64,000 bases of DNA from Nocardioides marmorisolisilvae (GTDB taxonomy: Bacteria > Actinomycetota > Actinomycetes > Propionibacteriales > Nocardioidaceae): NCBI RefSeq assembly GCF_031656915.1, contig NZ_CP134227.1, positions 3,658,001-3,722,000 of the forward strand, read 5' to 3'. This document shows, piece after piece, positions 49,997-60,000 of the stretch. Position 1 is the stretch's first letter, and every line of letters starts with the position of its first letter. The position numbers were made by a program, and so were the translations under genes. The notes beneath the pieces were generated by a model. That model ran no database searches and had not been told where the DNA came from. It was given only the letters and a program-made list of their open reading frames with translations.

Positions 49997-51415
49997 ATGA
50001 GGCCGGGTGAGGTGGACGAGACCACCGCTTCCAGTCCGGTCAGCGCCGCTGTGCGAAGGGCTCGCGCTGATGGTGCGTCATCCGTCGTACGTGAGGCCTA
50101 TCGTGCGATTGCCGCAGCTGAGTCGTCCGCGGAACTGAATGCATGGGTCAGGCTCTATCGAGGACGAGCTCTTGGCGTGTCAAAGAAGCTGGACGAACTC
50201 GACCCGAGTGAACGGCGCCAGCGGCTGCTGTTCGGCCTCCCCGTCGGGGTTAAGGATGTCATAGCGGTCTCCGGATGCCCGCTGACGGCGTCGAGTGACC
50301 GCCTGCACGGACGACCACGGAACGAGAGCTCCCTCGTCATGAAACGTCTCGAGCGCGCCGGTGCTGTGGCTGTGGGTCACTGCCACACGCATGAGTTCGC
50401 CGCAGGTGCCACGACAGACCAGTGTGCGAATCCCTGGGACGTCGCGAGATCCCCTGGTGGCTCAAGCGGAGGCTCGGCTGTGGCGGTGGCAAGTGGTGCC
50501 GTGCCGCTGGCGCTTGGCACCGACACGGCCGGATCTCTCCGGATCCCGGCCGCGCTCTGTGGCATCAGCTCGTTCAAGCCGACGTACGGCCTGGTTCCGA
50601 ACCAGGGGTCGATCCCACTGGCGGCGTCCTTCGACCACATCGGCCCGATGGCTCGTGAGGTTTCCGACTGTGCACGGGTATTCATGCTCATGTTGAGCGA
50701 CTCGGATCGACATCGTCTGGGCGGGCGTCGATCGGTGCCGCCTGAGGACCTCTCCGGGATACGAATCGGAATATGTGAGGCGCCCGACCGGACCGGGTTG
50801 CTCGACGAAGATGTCGCCACGGGGCTGGTGCGCGCATCCGAGTCGCTCGTGGAGCTCGGGGCGGAGTTGGTCTCGTTCCGCTTCCCGGCCGACCTCCTCG
50901 AGGGCTTCGCTGACTTCATGCCCCTGCTGTGCACGGACCTGTGGCGCTACCACCGCACGCTCACGAATGAGCCCGGTAAGTACCAGCCCGACGTGGCTGC
51001 GCTAGTGAATGCTGCCGCAGCGGACCATCTGGACGCCGAGAGGTACGCCGAGGCACAGCGGCGCCGGCGGCGGGCGATCGCGCGGTGGGAGGAGGGGATG
51101 GCTTCCGCAAATCTCAACGCTGTGCTCGAACCGACCTGTCCGATCACAGCGCCGCTTCGTGCATCACACGGCGACGTGGGCAATCCCGCAGCGGTGTCGC
51201 TCGCGGCGCTGACCGCGCTCTGGGACTACACCGGCAGCCCCGTAGTCGCCCTGCCGAGCGGCGTAGGGCCTGACAGCGGTCTTCCGACGGGCGTGAGCCT
51301 TGTTGGCACTTGCGACACTGATCTTCAAGTGCTCGATATAGGTGTCGCGTTGCAGACACTCATGCGGCCTCCGACCAGTCCGATCGCACTGAGGGTTGCC
51401 GCATCCGCTTGGTGA
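49997..51415 (+). CDS. Amidase-signature family hydrolase
   Basis: 472-aa amidase. The Ser-cisSer-Lys triad is visible: Lys in LPVGVKDVI, cis-Ser in SPGGSSGGSAVAV and nucleophile Ser in GTDTAGSLRIPA. It would hydrolyse an amide to acid and ammonia in the cytoplasm. The start is uncertain: ATG at 49997 is used, while ATG at 49904 would overlap the hydratase gene by 62 bp. It is the last cargo gene before the IS21 insertion, and together with the isochorismatase-like hydrolase suggests an N-containing substrate. Confidence 0.83.
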   Translation: MRPGEVDETTASSPVSAAVRRARADGASSVVREAYRAIAAAESSAELNAWVRLYRGRALGVSKKLDELDPSERRQRLLFGLPVGVKDVIAVSGCPLTASSDRLHGRPRNESSLVMKRLERAGAVAVGHCHTHEFAAGATTDQCANPWDVARSPGGSSGGSAVAVASGAVPLALGTDTAGSLRIPAALCGISSFKPTYGLVPNQGSIPLAASFDHIGPMAREVSDCARVFMLMLSDSDRHRLGGRRSVPPEDLSGIRIGICEAPDRTGLLDEDVATGLVRASESLVELGAELVSFRFPADLLEGFADFMPLLCTDLWRYHRTLTNEPGKYQPDVAALVNAAAADHLDAERYAEAQRRRRRAIARWEEGMASANLNAVLEPTCPITAPLRASHGDVGNPAAVSLAALTALWDYTGSPVVALPSGVGPDSGLPTGVSLVGTCDTDLQVLDIGVALQTLMRPPTSPIALRVAASAW

Positions 51416-51640
51416 GACGGCCCTCGGAGCCTGTTCATGGCTTGAAAGTGGATGTCGACCGAGACGCGATGATCGATGGCATGACCGCCGGGATCCGGCC
51501 GATGCTCTTCTTAGCCGATGACAATGGCTCCACACCGCTTGGCAGCGAAGGGAGCGTCACTCCCAATTCTGGGTCGCGCGGCCGGCGCCAACACTAAGCG
51601 TCGACCTCGACACGCGTCCGGCGAGATCGACCAAGCGTGG

Positions 51641-51666
51641 TGACAGCGGACAGTCCAAGATCCCTG
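51641..51666. repeat. IS21 left terminal repeat
   Basis: Begins TGACAGCGGACAG and ends ATCCCTG; pairs with the right end at 54252-54277. CGTGG target duplication lies just outside. Confidence 0.85.
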
Positions 51667-51813
51667 TAGGCGGACACTTCATCTCCCTCTCCGCGGACAG
51701 CTGATCTCCCTTCACGGACTACGGGGCCGGTCGTGTCGGTCCGAAATTGAAGGTCCCTCCGGGGCAACGCTCGAGGTCTCTAACCACGCTCGAGCTGCCT
51801 CACCGGAGGGACT

Positions 51814-53358
51814 GTGAAGAAGTCTGACAGGGAAATCATGGAGATTCTGGAAGCGTTTGATGCCACCGGGTGTGCGCACTCGGCGGCGCTGTTGGCGGGG
51901 GTAGACCCCAAGACCGTGCGCCGGTATGTCGCCAAGCGTGATGCTGGTGAGCCGGTCGATGCGCCGGTGCAGCGTCCGAAGTTGATCGACCCGTTCCTGC
52001 CGAAGATCGAGGAACTGGTCGAGCAGTCCGAGGGCACGGTCCGTGCCGATGTGCTGCACGAGCGGCTGGCCGCGATGGGATTCACCGGCGACGAGCGGAC
52101 CACCCGGCGCGCGGTCGCGAACGCCAAGCAGGCCTGGCGCAACGGGCACCGCCGTCAGTACCGGCCCTGGATCACCGAGCCTGGTTTGTGGTTGCAGTTC
52201 GACTGGGGCCACGGGCCGGTCGTCTTCGGTCCTGATGGTCGACCACGGCAGACGCTGCTGTTCTGCGCGTGGTTGGCCTGGTCGCGATTCCGGGTCGTCC
52301 TGCCGACCTGGGACCGCAAACTCGAGACCCTGCTGACGTGTCTGGACACCACCTTGCGCAGGGTGGGTGGGGCGCCGACGTATGCGTTGACCGACAACGA
52401 GAAGACCGTGACGGTCGAGCACATCGCCCGGGTTCCGGTCCGGCATCCGATGATCGTGGCCGCGGGCCGCCACTACGGGCTGACGATCCATACCTGTGTC
52501 CCGTTCGACCCTGAGTCCAAGGGTGGGTCCGAAGCCACCGTGCGGATCGCGAAGGCAGACCTGGTCCCGACCAAGGCGAACCTGCTGACCGGCTACAACT
52601 CGTTCGCCGAACTGGACGAGGCGTGTGAGGCGTTCTGCGTCAAGGTCAACAACCGGATCCACCGTGAGACCGCACGCATCCCGGCCGAGGCGCTGGTCAT
52701 CGAGCAGGCACGGTTGCATCCGATACCGGTGGCACCATTCACCGCAGCGCTCGGTGAGACCCGCATGGTCAACACCGACCAGACAATTCGGTTCGGGTCG
52801 GTGCGCTACTCCACCCCGTCGGGCCTGGTGGGTCGTGAGGTCTGGGTCCGTGCCGACGGCGACGAGCTCGTCATCACTGCCAACCTCCAGGCAGGGCTCA
52901 CCGAAGTCGCCCGGCACCGGCTCTCGACGCCGGGGAACCCGCGGATCGACCTGTCCCACTATCCCGACCATCCCCAACAGCCCGACGGGTCCCCGAAGCC
53001 ACCGCAACCGAAGGGCCGCAGTGACCAGGAGAAAGCGTTCCTCGGGTTGGGACCGGGCGCGCACTCGTGGCTGATCGAAGCCGCCGCCGTGGGTGCGCAA
53101 CGCGTTCGGTCGAAGATGACCGCCGCGCTCGAGCTCGCCGCCCTGGTCGGGACCGGACCCGTCGACGCTGCGTTGGGTGTTGCTGCCGCAGCCGGCCGGT
53201 TCGCCGAGGGCGACCTCCTCGCGATCGTGACCCACCGCGCGAACGGTGCCTCGATCGCCAGCATGGTCGTCGCCGACGACGCTCACTCGGTCCAACCCGG
53301 CACCAGCGGCTGGGCAACCTTCGGTGCCCGCCCAGAGGGTCTAGAAGAGGAACAGTGA
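51814..53358 (+). CDS. istA: IS21-family transposase IstA
   Basis: 514-aa DDE transposase. An N-terminal helix-turn-helix (HSAALLAGVDPKTVRRYVA) is followed by the catalytic core with Asp in WLQFDWGHGP, Asp in ALTDNEKTV and Glu in DPESKGGSEATV. The length is normal for the family. GTG start about 150 bp inside the left terminus. Its TGA overlaps the ATG of istB by one base, which allows coupled translation. Confidence 0.93.
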   Translation: MKKSDREIMEILEAFDATGCAHSAALLAGVDPKTVRRYVAKRDAGEPVDAPVQRPKLIDPFLPKIEELVEQSEGTVRADVLHERLAAMGFTGDERTTRRAVANAKQAWRNGHRRQYRPWITEPGLWLQFDWGHGPVVFGPDGRPRQTLLFCAWLAWSRFRVVLPTWDRKLETLLTCLDTTLRRVGGAPTYALTDNEKTVTVEHIARVPVRHPMIVAAGRHYGLTIHTCVPFDPESKGGSEATVRIAKADLVPTKANLLTGYNSFAELDEACEAFCVKVNNRIHRETARIPAEALVIEQARLHPIPVAPFTAALGETRMVNTDQTIRFGSVRYSTPSGLVGREVWVRADGDELVITANLQAGLTEVARHRLSTPGNPRIDLSHYPDHPQQPDGSPKPPQPKGRSDQEKAFLGLGPGAHSWLIEAAAVGAQRVRSKMTAALELAALVGTGPVDAALGVAAAAGRFAEGDLLAIVTHRANGASIASMVVADDAHSVQPGTSGWATFGARPEGLEEEQ

Positions 53359-54176
53359 TGACCACGCCGACCACGCGAGGTCCCCAGTCGACCGCCCTCA
53401 GCACCCAGTCGGCCTCGGCGCCGGAGCTGCCCGAGGAACTCCTCGCGGTCTTGAAACGGATGCGGTTGCCCTACCTTCGCAACGTCGCACCCGAAGTGTT
53501 GGCCACCGCACGGGCGCAACGCTGGGACCCCGCCGAGGTCCTGCGGGTCCTGATCACCGAGGAGATCCGCGGCCGTGATGACGCCACCAGGAGGATGCGA
53601 CGCAAAGCCGCCGGCCTGCCCGCCGGGAAGACGTTCGAGTCCTGGCGCGAGACCGACTCCTCCATCCCACCCGGCACCCAGACCGGCCTCGCCACCCTGG
53701 AATGGGTCGGCCGGGCCGAGAACCTCGCCGTCGCTGGCCCCAGCGGCACCGGGAAGACGCACTTCGTTGAAGCCCTGGCCCACAAGGTCATCGACGAGGG
53801 CATGCGCGTCTCCTGGTTCAGCCTCGAATCGCTGACCACAGCGATCGGTCGCGCGAGCGTCGATGGATCCGTCGCCAAGACCATCGCCCGGATCACCAGG
53901 GCCGAGCTCATCGTGATTGATGACATCGGCATGCTCCCCGCTGGCCAAGCAGCCGGCGAGGCGTTCTACCGCGTCGTCGACGCTGCCTACGAACGCCGCT
54001 CCATCGCCGTCACCAGCAACCTGCACCCCTCCGGGTTCGACACGATCATGCCCAAGACTCTGGCCACAGCCACCGTCGACAGGCTGCTCCACCACGCACA
54101 CGTCGTGCTCACCGAGGGCACCTCACTGCGCCTCTCCGAAGCCACCGCCGGACGAGGAGTGGTGCCTCTGACCTAA
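53358..54176 (+). CDS. istB: IS21-family ATPase helper IstB
   Basis: 272-aa AAA+ helper of transposition. Walker A GPSGTGKTHF, Walker B LIVIDDIGML. It forms ATP-dependent assemblies that select target DNA for IstA. Start ATG at 53358 within TGATG. It ends about 100 bp before the right terminus. No truncation is seen. Confidence 0.93.
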   Translation: MTTPTTRGPQSTALSTQSASAPELPEELLAVLKRMRLPYLRNVAPEVLATARAQRWDPAEVLRVLITEEIRGRDDATRRMRRKAAGLPAGKTFESWRETDSSIPPGTQTGLATLEWVGRAENLAVAGPSGTGKTHFVEALAHKVIDEGMRVSWFSLESLTTAIGRASVDGSVAKTIARITRAELIVIDDIGMLPAGQAAGEAFYRVVDAAYERRSIAVTSNLHPSGFDTIMPKTLATATVDRLLHHAHVVLTEGTSLRLSEATAGRGVVPLT

Positions 54177-54251
54177 CCAACGCAGGGAGATCAGTTGTCC
54201 GTGGACAGGGATATCAACTGTCCGCCAGCAAGGAGATCACCTGACCGCCCA

Positions 54252-54277
54252 CAGGGAAGTCCCGCTGTCCGTTGACA
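54252..54277. repeat. IS21 right terminal repeat
   Basis: Begins CAGGGAAG and ends CCGTTGACA; inverted copy of the left terminus with mismatches in the middle. CGTGG target duplication follows at 54278-54282. Confidence 0.85.
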
Positions 54278-54529
54278 CGTGGAAAGTGCGTCGTCCGGTT
54301 CGAGACGGGTAACCTCACCCCGGTCCTGTCGAGGCTTCTCTCCACGTGATTGGCTCGTATGCTACGACGCCGGCTATCGCGCCCCGCCGACCGAATTGGG
54401 TCGTCTGGTCGAGCACGGCAACAGCCGGTGGAACTCGTCCGTCGGGATGAATGCGTGGTGAAGTTTGCCGCAACAGCAAAGCCTCAGGTGAGGGACCTGC
54501 AGGCGCCCTTCTGTAATCCCACGGAAGGA
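54278..54529. other. Gene-poor gap between IS21 and the replication/mobilisation genes
   Basis: About 250 bp that, before the IS21 insertion, was continuous with 51416-51640 to form a gap of nearly 480 bp between the amidase and the primase-like gene. No supported gene, repeat or terminator was found in either half. Confidence 0.5.
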
Positions 54530-55624
54530 TCAGGTTCCCTGCGGTCGTGGCCCTTCACGTCGTAGCTGGGTGTGCCGGGGCCGAGTGTGGGTGGGGGCCT
54601 TGGCAACATCGTGGACTGCAGTTGAAAGCTCCCGGGTCACCGTTTCACCAGGTAGGTCGAGGTGGGAGGCGAGTCGGGCTGCTTGGCGGCTGATGTCGCT
54701 GGGCTGCATGCGGCTGACGACTCTGGCGATGCTCCGGAGGCAGCAGATTCGGGCTTCGGCGTTGTCGTCGATGTCGGGCCAGTTGGCGAGGTGGTCGGTG
54801 ACGATGCGGTCGGCCAGCGGTGTGACGGTGTTGAGGTGGGCGCGAACTGCAGATGGCTCGTGGGCGCCGAGGATCTCGGCCGGGTCCTTGCTGTCCTGGC
54901 GTTTCGGCGCCTGGAGCTTCGAGGGCGTCTCGCGCAGCGTGAAGTACGCAGATTGCGCTGCGCGGGCGCCGGAGGCGTCGTGGTCGAGGGCAATCACGAT
55001 TGTTCCGGGTGAGGATGCGGCAAGCTGGCGCGCGTGGCCGGGGGTGAATGCGGTGCCGCACAGGGCGAGCGGAGCGAACACGGGTGGGCCGTCGCTGTTG
55101 GCGGCGTCGACGGCGAGCGCGTCCAGGGGGCCTTCGACCAGGACCGGTGTCGCACCTTCACGGATCCGCGATGCCGTTTCACCGAGGCCGAACAGCGATG
55201 TGGCCTTGTCGTAGATGGCGGTGCGGGGGGTGTTGAGGTAGCGGGGCACGGTCTGGTCGGCGCCGGGTGCGGCGCGGCCGGTGAAGCCGATGAGGTGTCC
55301 TTCGGTGTCGCGGATGCCGAAGGTGACGCGGTTGCGGAACCGGTCGATGAGGCTGCCGCGTCGGCTTGTGGTGACCAGGCCTGCGGCGAGCATGGTCTCG
55401 TCGGTGTAGCCGAGATCGGCGAGGTGGTCGTGCAGGCCGGTCCAGGACGCGGGGGCGTGCCCGACGGTCCAGATGGTGTCATCGAGGAGGTGGGCGAAGC
55501 CGCGTCCGGCCAGGTAGTCCCTCGGTCCGGTGGCCTCGGGGCCGAGTAGGTGGCGGCGGAAGTAGGTGGCGGCGTCCTCGTTGGCTGCGAAGAGAACCTC
55601 GGGGGAGTGGGGCGTCGTGTTCAT
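54530..55624 (-). CDS. Toprim-domain primase-like protein
   Basis: 364-aa protein resembling the DnaG core without zinc finger or helicase-binding domain. The N-terminal part has YLAGRGFAHLLDDTIWTVG and RFRNRVTFGIRDTEGHLIGF, followed by a Toprim domain with Glu in VLVEGPLDALAV and an Asp-x-Asp pair in IVIALDHDASG. It probably primes replication of the transferred strand of the element. The ATG at 55624 overlaps the stop of the upstream unknown gene by 4 bp. It is the last gene of the relaxase operon. Confidence 0.85.
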   Translation of the reverse strand: MNTTPHSPEVLFAANEDAATYFRRHLLGPEATGPRDYLAGRGFAHLLDDTIWTVGHAPASWTGLHDHLADLGYTDETMLAAGLVTTSRRGSLIDRFRNRVTFGIRDTEGHLIGFTGRAAPGADQTVPRYLNTPRTAIYDKATSLFGLGETASRIREGATPVLVEGPLDALAVDAANSDGPPVFAPLALCGTAFTPGHARQLAASSPGTIVIALDHDASGARAAQSAYFTLRETPSKLQAPKRQDSKDPAEILGAHEPSAVRAHLNTVTPLADRIVTDHLANWPDIDDNAEARICCLRSIARVVSRMQPSDISRQAARLASHLDLPGETVTRELSTAVHDVAKAPTHTRPRHTQLRREGPRPQGT

Positions 55625-56967
55625 CGGCTCGCGCTCCGGTGGACCTCCAGGCGAGGTGCCTCGCGTGCCGCAGAGGTGACTGCGGGTCGGTCGCGTTCGG
55701 GCTGGGGGGCGATGTCGCGCAGGGCTCGGACTACGTGGCGAGATGTGCTGGCTGCGAGGGTGAAGCCGCTGACCAGTGCTTCTTCTTGGGCGGGGGTGAT
55801 CGGGCGCCATTCGTGGCGGAGCTGGCAGGGGACCCGTTGCGGGCTCTCCAGCGAGCCTGCGCGGCTGAGCGCGCGGACGATGGTGCTGGCCTCGGTGGCG
55901 AATCGGGGAAGGGCCGCGGTGAGGGCGATGCGCACGGGTGGCGTGAGTGTCGCGGGGTCGCGGAGGCGTTGGATCGCGTCCGCGTAGGCCCGTGGTGCTT
56001 TGGTGACGCCCTGGATGGTCTTGGTCAGGCCGGTGCCGGCGGAGGCCCAGGCGGCACGTGCGGCGTCGAGCTGGTCTTCGAGGTGGGCTCGCCGCACGCG
56101 GTCCAGCCCGGAGCCGGGCTCGTCCAGGGTTGTCGGGAGCTCAGCGAGGATGCTGGTGCCCAGCTGGGTCAGGTCGCGGAGGCTGGCCGGGCTCGCGCCG
56201 ACCTGTGCGTGTGCTTGGGAGAAGGAGATCTGCCGGAGCAGTCGCAGCGCATCCGTCGAGTTCTCGAAGGAGGCCGAGCACGGGCCGGGGCTGAGGCGCT
56301 GGGCGATCCCGAGCTCGTCGATCCCGAAGGGCCCAAGGCTGGTGGCGATGTCGCGCAGCTCCCACATGGCTGCGCCGCCGTAGAGCCGGATGGCCTGGTG
56401 TGCTCCGTGGATCCGCTTGTGGAACCCGCGGTCGACGGGCCTGTCATCGGTATGCCGCTGGGCCCGGATGGCACTTTGCAGCAGGGCTTCGCCCGCCGGG
56501 AGTACGTCGAGGACCAGCTCGGTCAGCGCGCGGCTGGCCTCCAGACCACCGGGGGTGATCAGGACGTCCTCGACATCCGGTGTGCGTGGCTGATTGCGGC
56601 GGTCGATGTGGGTGGCGACGATGTCGTGCGCGGCGCCGAGGTGGAGCGCAGCCGAATGCCACATCCGGTCGGCCGACGCGGTCGCCGGCGACATGCCGGG
56701 GGACATGATGAGCCGGCGCGCTAGGCGTCGTGTCCCGGGAACTGACTGGCCGCCGACCTCGAGCAGCATCCTCAGATGGATGCCGGCGACATGCAGGAAT
56801 TGTTCGTAGCCGGCCAGCTCGTCGCGGACGGCCAGGGCGTCGAGGCTGTGTTCGCAGGAGTGCCGGATGGCCTGGTCGACGCGCACATGGGTGCTGTGCA
56901 TCAGCTGGCCGTAGGTGGCGGTGGTCGGTGTGGGGCCGGTTGAGGGCGCGGGGGAGTACTGCAGCAC
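55621..56967 (-). CDS. Unknown protein of the relaxase operon
   Basis: 448-aa mostly helical, Ala/Arg-rich protein with no membrane segment or recognisable catalytic motif (STHVRVDQAIRHSCEHSLDA near the start, RPITPAQEEALVSGFTLA near the end). It lies between the relaxase and primase-like genes, the usual place for mobilisation accessory proteins. GTG start at 56967 with GGGAGG 4-5 nt upstream. A 72-bp stretch of its 3' region is duplicated as a dead copy at 10121-10192. Confidence 0.7.
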   Translation of the reverse strand: MLQYSPAPSTGPTPTTATYGQLMHSTHVRVDQAIRHSCEHSLDALAVRDELAGYEQFLHVAGIHLRMLLEVGGQSVPGTRRLARRLIMSPGMSPATASADRMWHSAALHLGAAHDIVATHIDRRNQPRTPDVEDVLITPGGLEASRALTELVLDVLPAGEALLQSAIRAQRHTDDRPVDRGFHKRIHGAHQAIRLYGGAAMWELRDIATSLGPFGIDELGIAQRLSPGPCSASFENSTDALRLLRQISFSQAHAQVGASPASLRDLTQLGTSILAELPTTLDEPGSGLDRVRRAHLEDQLDAARAAWASAGTGLTKTIQGVTKAPRAYADAIQRLRDPATLTPPVRIALTAALPRFATEASTIVRALSRAGSLESPQRVPCQLRHEWRPITPAQEEALVSGFTLAASTSRHVVRALRDIAPQPERDRPAVTSAAREAPRLEVHRSASR

Positions 56968-57011
56968 GAGACCTCCCGAGATCGGTGCGCTGCCTATGGG
57001 GCGCTATGGGG

Positions 57012-60000
57012 TCAGCGAGTCAGCCGCGGTCCGCGATAGGGCTGGGTGGCGGAAGGGGCTCGGACGGGGGCCGGCCGCGCCGCGAGTGGCGGTGCTGTCG
57101 GTCTTGGTGGGGCTGGCGGCGAGGCTTCGATCTCGGCCAGGGCGGCCCGGTAGGCGTCCTCGCGTCGGGTGCCCGGCTCGGGCGGCTCACCAAGCGGGCC
57201 CTGCTGGGTCGCGGTGACGTCGTACTGCTCGCGGTAGACCGCTGCCAGGGAGCCGAGCTGCTCGGCGCGGTCGCGGATCAGGCCGGCGCGCTCGCGCAGG
57301 TAGGGCAGCCAGCCGGGATGGCCGACATCGGGGGCGGGCAGCCAGGGAAGTGGTCGCTGACCGGCGTCACGGTCGGGTGCGCCGAGCGAACGCGGATGGT
57401 CCTGAATGCGGGTGGCGAGCACCAGCGCCGGGGAACGGGCGTTGTCGAGGTCTTCGAGGTCGTAGGCCGCGCGCAGCAGTCGCTGCGGTGCCACCCCTCG
57501 GCCGGCGGCCTCGGCGAGCACCCGTGCCAGGAAGGGTGCGGCTCGATCGCCCAGGATCCGTGGGCGTTCGGCCTCGGGGAGTGTCTCCACAGCCAGCCGG
57601 AGCGCATCGTCGGCCGCAACGGTGCGGGCGTGTTCGTACCGGCTGATCAGGGTGGGCAGGCTCCCAGCAGCGGTGACGGTCCCGGCGATGGTGGCGGTCG
57701 CGGAGTCCTCGCCACTGCTGCGGGCGAGCACTGCGTCGAGGACCTCCCGGGCGGTGCGTGGCGGGTCCGGTTCGTCATCGCAGGCCAGGCCCACAGCGTT
57801 CTCGGTCGCGACGTAGAGCGCGGTGTGATGCCGGCCGCGGGTGGAGGCCACGTAGAGCGCCTCACGTGTCATCTCGGTGGTCACGAGTGCGTGGGCGGTG
57901 TCGGTGGTGGTTCCCTGCACGCGATGGGCCGTGCTCGCGTAGGCAAGTTCGACCGAATCACTGACATAGGCCGCTGGCAGCACCACCGCGTGCCGGTTGG
58001 CCAGGTTGCGCACCGTCAGCGCGCCGTCGCGGTGCCGGCGTACGACGCGCCAGCTGTCGCCGTTGTGCACCCACCGGTCTCGGGCGTAGCGCAACAGCCG
58101 AGCGTTCTGGCGGGTGATCACCCAGTCCCCGACCCCGGCGGTGTTGCCGTCGCGCAGGCCGACACCCTTCGAGGCCACCTGTCGGGCATCGACCCGCTCC
58201 AGGCGAGCACGGGCGTTCAGTGCGGTGACGTCGCTGTTGGTCGAGGCCACCAGCACCGAGGTCCTGCCCGCACGGACGTCGGCGGCCCAGGCGTCGTAGG
58301 CCGCCTCCAGCATCGCGTCACGCGCGCCCGAGCGCACCCGGTCACGGTCGAAGTAGAAGTCCAGCGCCTCCCGACATCCGCTGCGCAAGGCCAGCGTCGC
58401 GGAGCCCTCATCGGGATCGGTGAACCGGTGCAGATCGCTCAGGTGTGCCGCACCGGCCTCGGCCTCGAGCAGCCTCAGCGCACCACCGGCGTCGACGGCG
58501 GCGAGCTGCGCCGGATCACCGAGGAGCCGTACCGCGGCACCGGCCGCCGACGCCACCCCCAGCAGCTCGGCCAACTGCAAGGTGCCGGCCATCCCGGCCT
58601 CATCGACCAACAGCACATCCCCGCGGCTGACCCTGAACCAGCCGTCACCCCCCTCGGCGTGGGTGTTCTCATGCAGGAACTTGTGCAGGTTCTCGGCCCG
58701 CATCCCGAGCTCGGCGCCCAGCACCGCGGCTGCCCGAGAGCTCGAGGCCAGCGGGATCACCCGGCCCAGGTCCGCGGCACCCCACACCTCGGCGAACGCA
58801 CGCATCGCGGTCGTCTTGCCGGCGCCCGCGGGTCCGATGCCGACCGCCAGCTGCCTCGAGGTGGCCGCGAACTCCTCGACCAGCGTCCGCTGCCCGGGAT
58901 CCAGACGGATACCGCAGGAGGACTCATGCATCGCAAGCGCGGCCTCCACGACGACGTCCTCGACGTGCGGCCCGCTCGCAGAGGTCGCCGCGGTCACCAA
59001 TGCGTCCTCGGCGCTGAGGATCTCGCTGCTGGTGTAGCGCTGGGAGCCGTGCGCCACGAACACGCTTTGGTTGTCACTGGCCCGGACCAGAGCCGGCTCC
59101 TCACCGACCAGCTCCGGTTCGGCGATCCGGATCGACAGCCGTGGGCCGCTCGCCTGCTCGACCACGGAGCGCACCGCCTGCTCCCGTGCTTGGGCGTCCG
59201 CGAAGCGCAGTGGCCGCAGCGCACGCTCGGTCTCGGCGTAGAGGTTCCAGATCGTCCAGGTCGCTCGCTGGGTCGCGACGCTGCGCACCACCCGCTTCGC
59301 CGCGGCGGCGGTGAGCTCGTCGGAGAGCGCGGTGACCGGGTCGTCGCGGTGCACACACTCGGCGGCCAGGTGTTCGAGGCGCCGCCTGCCGACCACCGTG
59401 CGGGCCTGGGTGGTCCAGTCGGTGACCTGCTCGGCCAGGCTGCGCCCGACACCCTTGGCCTCACGGGTCTCCAAGGTGGCCTGCTGGGCCAGCCGCAGCT
59501 GGGTGGGCCGATTCGGCTCTCGGCCATGAGCGCTGCGGTACTGGCTGCGCAGCTCGGCGTACCGCTGCTCGATCAGGGCACGACGCCGAGAGAAGTGCCC
59601 GATCAGGTCAGCCGGCACGCCATCGATCTCGCGAACCGGACGCTTGCCGCCCGCATCGCCGGGACGCTCGACGAACCGGACCCCCAGCCGCCGGGCCATC
59701 GCGTCCTCGAACCGAGTGTTGTACCGCTCCGAGGCCGCCACCCCCAGCCCATACAGCCCGCGAGCATCCAGGGAGCGCCACTTGCCGTCCATGCCGCAGA
59801 CCTTGTTCGCAATCGCGACATGGGTGTGCAGGTCCGGGTCGCCGCTACGCGACTCACGATGGTCGAAGGCCGCGCAGACCAGCCCGCTCGCGTCGATCTG
59901 CGCCACGCCCCCGTGGCCGGTGCGGGTGTAGGCCGCATGCTCCTCGAGCCAGCCGATCGTGGAGGCGACCGCCTCGTGGTGAGCGGCCTCGACCTCGGCC

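Larger units (their letters stand above)
51641..54277. mobile_element. Complete IS21-family insertion sequence
   Basis: 2,637-bp element with istA and istB in the usual order. The outermost 26 bp are imperfect inverted repeats starting TG (51641-51666 and 54252-54277; 18 of 26 match), and each end carries further internal repeats, for example 51695-51711 inverted to 54184-54200 with one mismatch. Both ends are flanked by the 5-bp direct repeat CGTGG (51636-51640 and 54278-54282), the target duplication. Both genes are intact, so the element may still move. Confidence 0.93.

Noticed and set aside
51416-51597. Short plus-strand open frame after the amidase
   Set aside because: About 60 codons without ribosome binding site, family similarity or conserved motif.
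51712-53295. Minus-strand open frame opposite IstA
   Set aside because: IstA has the full DDE motif set on the plus strand; the antisense frame has none.
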